DNA of 32,432 nucleotides from Gammaproteobacteria bacterium (GTDB lineage Bacteria > Pseudomonadota > Gammaproteobacteria > Thiohalospirales > Thiohalospiraceae): NCBI GenBank assembly GCA_029883105.1, contig JAOUJT010000004.1, positions 1-32,432 on the forward strand, given 5' to 3'. The notes below the pieces were generated by a model. That model was not told where the DNA came from and made no database searches. It saw only the letters and a list, made by a program, of their open reading frames with translations. Numbering within the stretch: position 1 is the first letter of the stretch; the number at the start of each line of letters is the position of its first letter. The position numbers and the translations under genes are program-made. This document shows, in pieces, positions 25,411-32,432 of the stretch.

Positions 25411-25620
25411 TTATACAGACTGTGAATTTTTGTAAATAATCGATTGCATGCCTTCAAGATGACTAAAGTACACACTCCAGGATTCAAATTGTTTTATTCT
25501 TGTATAATTATTTCCATCCTTGATATAAACCCCATAATATTTTATCGATTCGAATTTAGCATATAGATTTGCAGAACAAACCATTGAAAACAGAGCAGCA
25601 AGAATCACAGACATCCTCAT
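25411..25620 (-). CDS. Short secreted protein, probably 5' fragment of a broken gene
   Basis: This 69-residue frame starts with a clear signal peptide (MSVILAALFSMVCSANLYA, probably cleaved near residue 21) and continues KFESIKYYGVYIKDGNNYTR. It ends abruptly. Directly downstream, in another frame, sequence of matching character resumes (VYYKNINIGNMQVVIHP), so I read this as the intact front part of a once longer secreted protein rather than a complete small gene. No strong ribosome site is visible before the ATG. It lies about 50 bases downstream of the RquA-like gene on the same strand. An independent small secreted protein remains possible. Confidence 0.5.
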   Translation of the reverse strand: MRMSVILAALFSMVCSANLYAKFESIKYYGVYIKDGNNYTRIKQFESWSVYFSHLEGMQSIIYKNSQSV

Positions 25621-25672
25621 CGTAAACGCCCTTTGTTAACATTTTCTTATACTACAAAATAAAACATAAAAT

Positions 25673-26461
25673 TTACACATCAATAATTCTAAATTCAGTG
25701 ACACGATAAAAACCCGAGAATATATTCGTATGGTATATGACTTCTATGTCCTTGCCATAAGGTCGTGCCAAATCTTTAAGTAATACGGTGATATCTTCTT
25801 GCCAATAACCAGCCAAGAATGGCTCCAGTCGGATTAAAACCCAACGACAAACAAAACATCTATAGAGAAAGTGCTCGACAGGTAAAGCCCCGTACTCTGT
25901 ACACAATAAGCGCCCTCCCGGCGAGATAACACGCAAACATTCAGAAAGCGTGTTCCTCCTCGCCTTTGCTGGCATTTCATGCAAGAGAAAGAACAACACC
26001 ACCGTGGAGAATGTATCCTCTTTATAGGCAAGCTGCTCTGCATTCATCCTGCTCGCAAGTAGCTTCTTATTGCCTGAAAGTTTTCTCCGAATATTATCGA
26101 GCTGTACCTTGGCCACATCGGTAATATGCAAAATCTCTGGTGAAATACTTTTAAGGATATTTGGTGTTAGAGAGCCATATACACAAGAAAGTTGTAATAT
26201 TCGCTCGCTTTTTATGACTTCTATCCGTTTCATGGTTGTCGTCATCAGCTTCTTGTATTGAAAAAACAAGATCCCATTGATGATAAATTGATGATCAAAA
26301 AACCAAACAGCAGGTCGCCATAGATAGGCCCACCAGTAATGCCGAGCAAGATACTGAGGTATGCCATCGAGAAAATAGTGGTAGAACTTCAATTTTATGC
26401 GCATAGGTAATGTTATTTCACAAATATACGATAAATCATCATCTTGCTTGCGGCCACACAT
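25673..26461 (-). CDS. rquA: RquA-like rhodoquinone biosynthesis enzyme
   Basis: This 262-residue protein has a class-I SAM-binding fold and resembles RquA, which uses S-adenosylmethionine to convert ubiquinone to rhodoquinone, a low-potential carrier for anaerobic fumarate reduction. RquA-like features are YLARHYWWAYL (37-47) in the N-terminal extension, LQLSCVYGSLTP (89-100) in place of the normal glycine-rich motif I, QLDNIRRKL (120-128), LFFLLHEMP (156-164) and SECLRVISPGG. In remembered RquA sequences the CVYG motif is followed by D; here it is S, and the C-terminus is divergent. The ATG at 26461 has GGGAT upstream; M20 (MRIKLKFYHYFL) is an alternative. The gene is AT-rich, diverges from the histidine kinase, and looks laterally acquired. 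A different SAM-dependent enzyme of the same subgroup is possible. Confidence 0.7.
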   Translation of the reverse strand: MCGRKQDDDLSYICEITLPMRIKLKFYHYFLDGIPQYLARHYWWAYLWRPAVWFFDHQFIINGILFFQYKKLMTTTMKRIEVIKSERILQLSCVYGSLTPNILKSISPEILHITDVAKVQLDNIRRKLSGNKKLLASRMNAEQLAYKEDTFSTVVLFFLLHEMPAKARRNTLSECLRVISPGGRLLCTEYGALPVEHFLYRCFVCRWVLIRLEPFLAGYWQEDITVLLKDLARPYGKDIEVIYHTNIFSGFYRVTEFRIIDV

Positions 26462-26813
26462 TAACCACTATCCCGGTACAAATATTGCTGTAGAACATCT
26501 ATTAATTCGGCTTAACACTACCCAAATGTATCTTATGGACACTAAGACAAGCGTGATGGTATTCGAATGCTGGACCTATTCATGCTATTGCATAACGGTC
26601 GAAATATTACTTTCACTAACTGTATGGTTTTATCGTCTATAAAGTTTTGAGTCTTTCATTAAAACTTAGTAACAAAAAATGATGAAAACGTTAACTTGTT
26701 TATATTTATAGCTACTTTGTATTCGTTCTATTTAGATAAAATGCTATTGTGTCAAAACACTGCGATGCCTACCTTAACCAAGGCCACTGCACCCTAAACA
26801 CTCAGGTTTTTAC
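26462..26813. promoter_or_regulatory. Divergent AT-rich intergenic region
   Basis: These 352 bases separate the RquA-like gene from the divergent histidine kinase gene and must contain both promoters. No gene is visible. TTGTAT near 26716 and TAAAAT near 26736 resemble promoter elements for the kinase, but the 14-base spacing is too short. No clear operator was found. Confidence 0.35.
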
Positions 26814-29159
26814 ATGAATTTAACAAACCAGTCTGTCCAGACGCGAAATACAAATTGGTTACTACTTGCTCTTTTTGCACTATTTCTGCTGGCCTGGTTC
26901 ACCCCTGATCTGACCATTTTGGAAGGTGTTGTACTTATGTCGCTGCCAACGCATATGTTTGCAGAGACATTTTCTATTATCGTCTCCATCCTTGTTTTTG
27001 CTCTTATTTATAGTAGCCGAAATGATGATCAAAAATACAATCTATTTGTGCTTGCCGGTGCATTTCTTATCATAGGTTTATTGGATTTTGCACACACTAT
27101 ATCCTACCCTGGTATGCCAGATTTTGTAACACCAGGCAGTCCTGACAAATCCATTTATTTTTGGCTGGTGGCACGATACATTGCAGCCATTGGCCTACTT
27201 ATAACTGCACTGCAACTACTTAATGTTTCAATTCGTTTACCAAATCGACATTGGATGCTATTTGCAAGCATATCACTCACAGCCTTTTTCTATTGGCTGG
27301 GTCTATATCATTTAGATATTCTTCCACGTACTTTTATCGAAGGCCAGGGCCTAACACCTTTCAAAGTATGGGCTGAATACGGAATCATTGCCATACTACT
27401 GGTACCTGCTATAGTTTTTCATCTGCAGGCAAAAAAACAACAACCCTACGACGCTCATAGTCTTTTTGCTGCAACTATAATTACTATACTTAGTGAATTG
27501 TGTTTCACCTTGTATGGAAATATCACTGGTTTATTTATTTTTATGGGACACGTGTACAAGGTCATTGCTTATATCTATATCTTTAAAGCAATATTCCTAT
27601 TTGTGGTTAGAGAACCCTATCAAAAATTGTACCAAAGTGAACAGTACAATCGCACATTATTTGAAAGTGCAACCATTGGCCTTGCCTTATGCAAAACCGA
27701 TGGCACTCTGGTCGATATCAATCAAGCATACGCTGATATCATTGGTCGCAGCATAGAGGAAACCAAAGGTTTAACCTACTGGCAGATCACACCGGACGAT
27801 TATACCAGCCAGGAAGAGGTACAACTTAATATACTTGGTGCTACAAAGCACTATGGACCCTATGAGAAAGAGTATCTACATAAAGATGGGCACAGGGTTC
27901 CTGTACGACTCACTGGCAAACTTATTGAAAGAGATGACGAGAGTTTAATCTGGTCAAGTGTTGAGGATATTTCAGAGGAAACGGCTGCACAATATGCACG
28001 TTACGAATCTGAGCAACACTTGCGACAGTTGGCTGAACATATTCGCGAGGTGTTCTGGCTGAGGGATATCAGAAAAAACATTATAATTTATGTCAGCCCT
28101 GCCTATGAAACTGTATGGGGCCAGTCTTGTGAAAGTCTATACAAGGACCCGGCATCCTTTATAGATGCCATTCACCATGAAGATCGTGACAGAGTACTAC
28201 GCGCCATCCAACGCCAAAGCCAAGGTCCATATATGGAGGAATACAGAATTGTACGCTCGGATGGTTCAATCCGCTGGATTAAAGAACAGTCATTTCCAAT
28301 ACAAGATCAAAACGGTGTTACCTATCGTATTGCGGGTATTACGGAAGATATTACTAGCGAGAAGTTCACCCAGGATCTTCTCGAACAAAGAGTTGAAGAA
28401 CGCACAGATAGTCTACATAAAAAAGAAGCTGAGTTAATTGCCGCCAAAGAAGAGGCTGAACGTGCCAACCTGGCCAAGTCTCAATTCCTCTCCAAGATGA
28501 GTCACGAGTTACGGACTCCGCTTAATGCCATTCTGGGATTTTCTCAGTTACTCGAGATTGATACCACATTAAATGACAACCAAAAAGATTCTATTAGCGA
28601 AATCATACATGGCGGAAATCATTTATTATCACTGATAAACGAAATTCTTGATCTTGCCAAGATTGAGCATGGTAATTACGAACTAAAACGGAAATCCGTT
28701 GATGTTCGTGACGTCCTGAAAGAATGCATATCACTATCTACTCCCTTGCGCAATCAGTATAAGGTATCGTTGACTGTTAATCTTGACACCAATAATAAGA
28801 TGAATGTCTATGCTGATACCACCAGACTAAAACAAATATTACTTAACCTTATATCTAATGCCTGCAAATATAATACCAAGGGTGGGTTAATAGACATTGC
28901 ATGCGAGCTTACGGCTGAACATATGATCCGCGTAAGTATCAAAGACACCGGCAAGGGTATCTCTGAAGCTAACCAAAGCCATCTATTCGAACCATTTAAT
29001 CGTCTAAATGCCGAGTCCAGCGGCATCGAAGGCACCGGTATCGGACTGACGATTACAAAGCAATTAATAGAATTAATGGGCGGAAGCATTGGTGTTAAAA
29101 GCAAAATAGGTGAGGGCAGTACGTTTTGGATTGAGCTGCCGGCATACAAGAAGGATTAA
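26814..29159 (+). CDS. MASE3-PAS-PAS sensor histidine kinase
   Basis: This 781-residue kinase senses through a MASE3 membrane domain (about 11-265, typical HMFAETFSIIVSILVFALIY and LLDFAHTISYPGMPDF), then two PAS domains (about 278-390 and 400-515), a coiled coil (520-555), a HisKA domain with phospho-acceptor H564 in KMSHELRTPLNAILGF, and a HATPase with N-box LNLISNACKYN (N682), DTGKG (711-715) and GTGIGL (740-745). All catalytic motifs are intact, so it should autophosphorylate. It carries no receiver or Hpt domain, and no response regulator is adjacent, so its partner is encoded elsewhere. The gene is more AT-rich than metH or the Bat operon. It diverges from the RquA-like gene, a possible functional link in respiration control. 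Confidence 0.94.
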   Translation: MNLTNQSVQTRNTNWLLLALFALFLLAWFTPDLTILEGVVLMSLPTHMFAETFSIIVSILVFALIYSSRNDDQKYNLFVLAGAFLIIGLLDFAHTISYPGMPDFVTPGSPDKSIYFWLVARYIAAIGLLITALQLLNVSIRLPNRHWMLFASISLTAFFYWLGLYHLDILPRTFIEGQGLTPFKVWAEYGIIAILLVPAIVFHLQAKKQQPYDAHSLFAATIITILSELCFTLYGNITGLFIFMGHVYKVIAYIYIFKAIFLFVVREPYQKLYQSEQYNRTLFESATIGLALCKTDGTLVDINQAYADIIGRSIEETKGLTYWQITPDDYTSQEEVQLNILGATKHYGPYEKEYLHKDGHRVPVRLTGKLIERDDESLIWSSVEDISEETAAQYARYESEQHLRQLAEHIREVFWLRDIRKNIIIYVSPAYETVWGQSCESLYKDPASFIDAIHHEDRDRVLRAIQRQSQGPYMEEYRIVRSDGSIRWIKEQSFPIQDQNGVTYRIAGITEDITSEKFTQDLLEQRVEERTDSLHKKEAELIAAKEEAERANLAKSQFLSKMSHELRTPLNAILGFSQLLEIDTTLNDNQKDSISEIIHGGNHLLSLINEILDLAKIEHGNYELKRKSVDVRDVLKECISLSTPLRNQYKVSLTVNLDTNNKMNVYADTTRLKQILLNLISNACKYNTKGGLIDIACELTAEHMIRVSIKDTGKGISEANQSHLFEPFNRLNAESSGIEGTGIGLTITKQLIELMGGSIGVKSKIGEGSTFWIELPAYKKD

Positions 29160-29203
29160 GCAATCACTACTCGAACAATTTTGTGACAAGCCAAAACAAC
29201 AAT

Positions 29204-29233
29204 AAAAAAGGCCGACAAAACGTCGGCCTTTTT
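29204..29233. terminator. Bidirectional rho-independent terminator
   Basis: Arms GGCCGAC and GTCGGCC form a perfect stem with a 5-base loop, flanked by six A on the left and five T on the right. It lies between the convergent histidine kinase and metH genes and should stop transcription from both. Confidence 0.95.
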
Positions 29234-29255
29234 CTATTCTCGTAACATATGGCGG

Positions 29256-32200
29256 CTAGTTGTCATAGCCAAGATTAGGTGCCAGCCAATATTCGCAATC
29301 CGCCATGGACTTACCAATACGCCGGCCATAATCCGCCACTTGATCACGGTTAATCTTACCCACCGCAAAGTAACGCGCATCTGGATGGGCGAAGTACCAG
29401 CCACTAACCGCCGCCGCCGGCATCATCGCCTTGGCCTCGGTAAGGACGATATCAGCACGTTTTTCCGGCTCGAGCAACTGCCACATCAAATCCTTTTCCA
29501 GATGATCCGGACAGGCGGGATAACCGGGGGCAGGACGGATACCAGCATAATCCTCATGGATCATTTCCGCATTGCTTAAATGTTCATCAGAGGCATAGCC
29601 CCAGATCTCTTTACGTACCCGTTGATGCATCAGTTCGGCAAAGGCTTCCGCCAGACGGTCCGCCAGAGCCTTTAACATGATGGCATTGTAGTCATCATGG
29701 TTGGCTTCGAACTCGGCCAGTTTTTCTTCTATGCCAATACCCGCGGTCACGGCAAAGCTGCCCATGTAGTCTTTTATCTTGGTGGACTTGGGTGCCACAT
29801 AATCCGCAAGACAGTGGTTAGGCTTGCCTTCTGGCTTTACCGTTTGCTGACGAAGATGGTGTAGCGTTGTGAGTACAGTCTTACGTGTGTCATCGACATA
29901 GATCTCGATGTCGTCGTCGTTGATCTGGTTGGCAGGGAAGATGCCGATCACCGCCTTGGCGGTGAGCCATTTCTCATTAACGATCTGTTCCAGCATGATG
30001 GAGGCATCGGTGAACAGCTTGCGCGCCTCTTCGCCCTTATGCTCATCGGTAAGGATCTTCGGATAGACGCCCTTCATCTCCCAGGTGTAGAAGAAGGGTG
30101 TCCAGTCGATGTAGTCGCGGATTTTCTCCAGCGGATATTCCTGCCAATGACCAACGCCGATGAAGTTTGGTTTCTTCGGTGTGTAGCCCTTCCAGTCTAT
30201 CTGTTGTTTATTTTGACGCGCCTCTGCCAGTGACAGCCAGTTGGTGCCTTTACGACGCAGGGCATGATTCACACGCACCTCTTCGTATTCCACCTTAAGG
30301 TCGGCGACAAATTTTTCCCGCATGTCCTTACTGATCAGGGACTGCGCCACACCTACCGCACGCGAGGCATCTTTAACCCAGACAGTGGGCTCATCGTAGT
30401 TGGGATCGATCTTCACTGCGGTGTGGGCCTTGGAGGTAGTGGCACCACCGATCATAACCGGGATCTTGTAGCCCAGTCGCTGCATCTCTTTGGCAATGTG
30501 GGCCATCTCTTCCAGCGAGGGGGTGATCAGACCAGATAGACCGATGATGTCCACATCGTGCTTGATCGCCTCTTCAAGAATGGTCTTGGCTGGGACCATC
30601 ACGCCGATGTCGAAGACCTCAAAATTATTACACTGCAACACCACGCCAACAATATTCTTGCCGATGTCATGCACATCCCCCTTCACCGTGGCCATGAGGA
30701 TACGACCATTAGAGCGGGCACCCTCCTCTTTGGCAGCATCGATAAAGGGGATCAGATGGGCTACGGCCTTCTTCATTACGCGGGCAGATTTCACCACCTG
30801 CGGCAGGAACATCTTGCCCTCGCCAAACAGATCACCCACGACGTTCATACCATCCATCAGCGGGCCTTCGATCACGTGGATCGGCTCATCAAAGGTGAGA
30901 CGACACTCTTCGGTATCCTCTACCACAAAGGCATCAATACCTTTCACCAGGGCATGCTCCAGACGCTTGGCCACTGGCCAGCTACGCCACTCCAGCTCCT
31001 CCTTCTTCACTTCAACACCATCGCCGCGATAGTTGTCGGCGATCTCCAGCAGGCGGTCGGTGGCATCGTCACGACGGTTGAGGATCACATCCTCCACCCG
31101 TTCGCGCAGCTCAGCGGGGATCTCTGCATAGACCTCAAGCATCGCCGCATTGACGATGCCCATGTCCATACCGGCCTTGATTGCGTGATAGAGGAACACC
31201 GAGTGGATCGCCTCGCGTACCGGGTTGTTACCACGGAAGGAGAAGGAGACATTGGAGACGCCACCGCTGATCATCGCATGCGGCAGTTTCTGTTTGATAG
31301 CGCGGGTGGCCTCGATGAAGTCCACCGCGTAGTTATTATGTTCCTCGATGCCGGTAGCAACGGCAAAGATGTTGGGGTCGAAGATGATGTCTTCAGCAGG
31401 AAAGCCCACCTCGTTGACCAGAATATTGTAGGAGTTGCTGCAGATCTCTACCTTGCGCTCGAAGGTATCTGCCTGACCCTTTTCGTCAAAGGCCATCACC
31501 ACCACTGCAGCACCGTATTTGCGACACAGATTGGCGTGATAGACGAAGGCCTCCTTGCCCTCCTTCAGTGAGATGGAGTTGACGATGCCCTTACCCTGGA
31601 TGCACTTAAGGCCCGCCTCGATGATCTCCCACTTGGAGGAGTCCACCATCACCGGCACGCGGGAGATGTCCGGCTCCGAGGCTACCAGGTTCAGGTAGTT
31701 GGTCATGGCAGCCTTGCCATCCAGCATCGCCTCGTCCATGTTGACATCGATGATCTGGGCGCCGTTCTCTACCTGTTCGCGACAGACGTCCAGCGCCTCA
31801 TCGTACTGCTCCTCCAGGATCAGGCGCTTGAACTTGGCCGAACCGGTGACGTTGGCACGCTCACCCACATTCACAAACAACGAATCCGCGTCGATGGTCA
31901 GTGGTTCCAGGCCGGAGAGGTGACAGGCCACCGGCAGATCCGGGACCTTACGGGGTTGGTATCCGCTTACTGTTTCGGCGATAGCCTTGATGTGGGCGGG
32001 CGAGGTACCGCAACAACCACCAACGATGTTGAGGAAACCGTTCTTCGCCCAGTCCTCGATCTCCACTGCCATGTCGGCCGGACCCATATCGTACTCGCCG
32101 AAGGCATTGGGCAATCCGGCATTGGGATGGACGTTAACGCATACATTAGCGACACGGCTCATCTCTTCCACATAGGGACGTAACAGGTCTGGACCCAGGG

Positions 32201-32432
32201 CACAGTTCAGACCGATAGAGATCGGATTAATATGGCGCAGCGAGTTATAAAAGGCCTCGGTGGTTTGACCGGAAAGGGTACGACCGGAGGCATCGGTGAT
32301 GGTGCCGGAGATCATCACCGGCCACTTCCGCCCCTGCTCCTCGAAGAAGGTCTCCACAGCAAAGATCGCCGCCTTGGCATTCAGGGTATCGAAGATGGTT
32401 TCGATGAGGATGATATCTGCACCACCCTCGAT
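29256..32432 (-). CDS. metH: Cobalamin-dependent methionine synthase, N-terminus beyond window
   Basis: MetH transfers the methyl group of 5-methyltetrahydrofolate to homocysteine through cobalamin. The window holds 1058 residues and the stop codon; the frame runs off the right edge, so roughly the first 170 residues are missing. All four modules are represented. The homocysteine domain has zinc cysteines in GLNCALGP and GGCCGTSP. The folate domain has [14 protein letters not shown]. The cobalamin domain has [12 protein letters not shown] with the cobalt-ligating histidine, plus [11 protein letters not shown]. The reactivation domain has [12 protein letters not shown], which binds S-adenosylmethionine. 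Length and motifs match the E. coli enzyme. A terminator lies just downstream. Any riboswitch or promoter is outside the window. Confidence 0.98.
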   Translation of the reverse strand: MEGGADIILIETIFDTLNAKAAIFAVETFFEEQGRKWPVMISGTITDASGRTLSGQTTEAFYNSLRHINPISIGLNCALGPDLLRPYVEEMSRVANVCVNVHPNAGLPNAFGEYDMGPADMAVEIEDWAKNGFLNIVGGCCGTSPAHIKAIAETVSGYQPRKVPDLPVACHLSGLEPLTIDADSLFVNVGERANVTGSAKFKRLILEEQYDEALDVCREQVENGAQIIDVNMDEAMLDGKAAMTNYLNLVASEPDISRVPVMVDSSKWEIIEAGLKCIQGKGIVNSISLKEGKEAFVYHANLCRKYGAAVVVMAFDEKGQADTFERKVEICSNSYNILVNEVGFPAEDIIFDPNIFAVATGIEEHNNYAVDFIEATRAIKQKLPHAMISGGVSNVSFSFRGNNPVREAIHSVFLYHAIKAGMDMGIVNAAMLEVYAEIPAELRERVEDVILNRRDDATDRLLEIADNYRGDGVEVKKEELEWRSWPVAKRLEHALVKGIDAFVVEDTEECRLTFDEPIHVIEGPLMDGMNVVGDLFGEGKMFLPQVVKSARVMKKAVAHLIPFIDAAKEEGARSNGRILMATVKGDVHDIGKNIVGVVLQCNNFEVFDIGVMVPAKTILEEAIKHDVDIIGLSGLITPSLEEMAHIAKEMQRLGYKIPVMIGGATTSKAHTAVKIDPNYDEPTVWVKDASRAVGVAQSLISKDMREKFVADLKVEYEEVRVNHALRRKGTNWLSLAEARQNKQQIDWKGYTPKKPNFIGVGHWQEYPLEKIRDYIDWTPFFYTWEMKGVYPKILTDEHKGEEARKLFTDASIMLEQIVNEKWLTAKAVIGIFPANQINDDDIEIYVDDTRKTVLTTLHHLRQQTVKPEGKPNHCLADYVAPKSTKIKDYMGSFAVTAGIGIEEKLAEFEANHDDYNAIMLKALADRLAEAFAELMHQRVRKEIWGYASDEHLSNAEMIHEDYAGIRPAPGYPACPDHLEKDLMWQLLEPEKRADIVLTEAKAMMPAAAVSGWYFAHPDARYFAVGKINRDQVADYGRRIGKSMADCEYWLAPNLGYDN

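Noticed and set aside
26714-26745. Promoter for the histidine kinase
   Set aside because: TTGTAT and TAAAAT are only 14 bases apart, too short for a sigma-70 promoter.
30558-31571. 337-codon plus-strand frame
   Set aside because: It is antisense to metH, whose codons and motifs are continuous; the frame is a shadow.

Overview
The window looks like chromosome from a gammaproteobacterium. The evidence is the typical gene stock: RsuA, BioA, cobalamin-dependent MetH, YigZ, DUF3301 and DUF5610 proteins, and a Bat operon containing a DUF4381 gene. A TusE/DsrC-type sulfur carrier and a DUF302 protein hint at active sulfur redox chemistry, and a probable RquA hints at low-oxygen respiration with rhodoquinone. 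No species can be named from what is visible. There is no phage, transposase, tRNA or rRNA gene.

Bases 1-8200 are mainly a cyclic-di-GMP block. It contains a membrane PAS-GGDEF-EAL protein with both catalytic sites intact, a membrane protein whose GGDEF site is destroyed but whose RxxD inhibitory site survives, a REC-EAL response regulator, and a divergent HD-GYP phosphodiesterase. The pseudouridine synthase RsuA sits inside the block. The left edge cuts an unrecognised helical protein. Bases 8200-9320 hold a secreted DUF302 protein and a DsrC/TusE-like protein lacking the second redox cysteine, each with a plausible promoter.

Bases 9331-16668 are one tightly overlapping minus-strand operon: MoxR ATPase, DUF58, DUF4381, BatA, a BatB-BatC (VWA-TPR) fusion, BatD and YigZ. 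This is a complete aerotolerance-type set: an AAA+ ATPase with VWA membrane proteins and exported partners. Just upstream is a likely 32-residue membrane microprotein with its own terminator.

Bases 17100-18600 are decayed accessory DNA: the remains of a lipoprotein gene, then five tandem palindromic units spaced 77-79 bases apart. A Vat-type xenobiotic acetyltransferase follows. Then come bioA, a three-helix membrane protein in operon with a GAF-GGDEF diguanylate cyclase, and a DUF5610 protein.

Bases 24100-29200 are clearly more AT-rich than the Bat operon and mix decayed and live genes: a possible GGDEF fragment, a DUF3301 membrane protein, a secreted-protein gene broken by several frameshifts and a nonsense codon, an RquA-like enzyme, and a MASE3-PAS-PAS histidine kinase with no partner regulator. 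A strong bidirectional terminator separates the kinase from metH, which runs off the right edge. The main themes are dense second-messenger signalling, redox or envelope stress, and visible gene erosion next to laterally acquired-looking genes.
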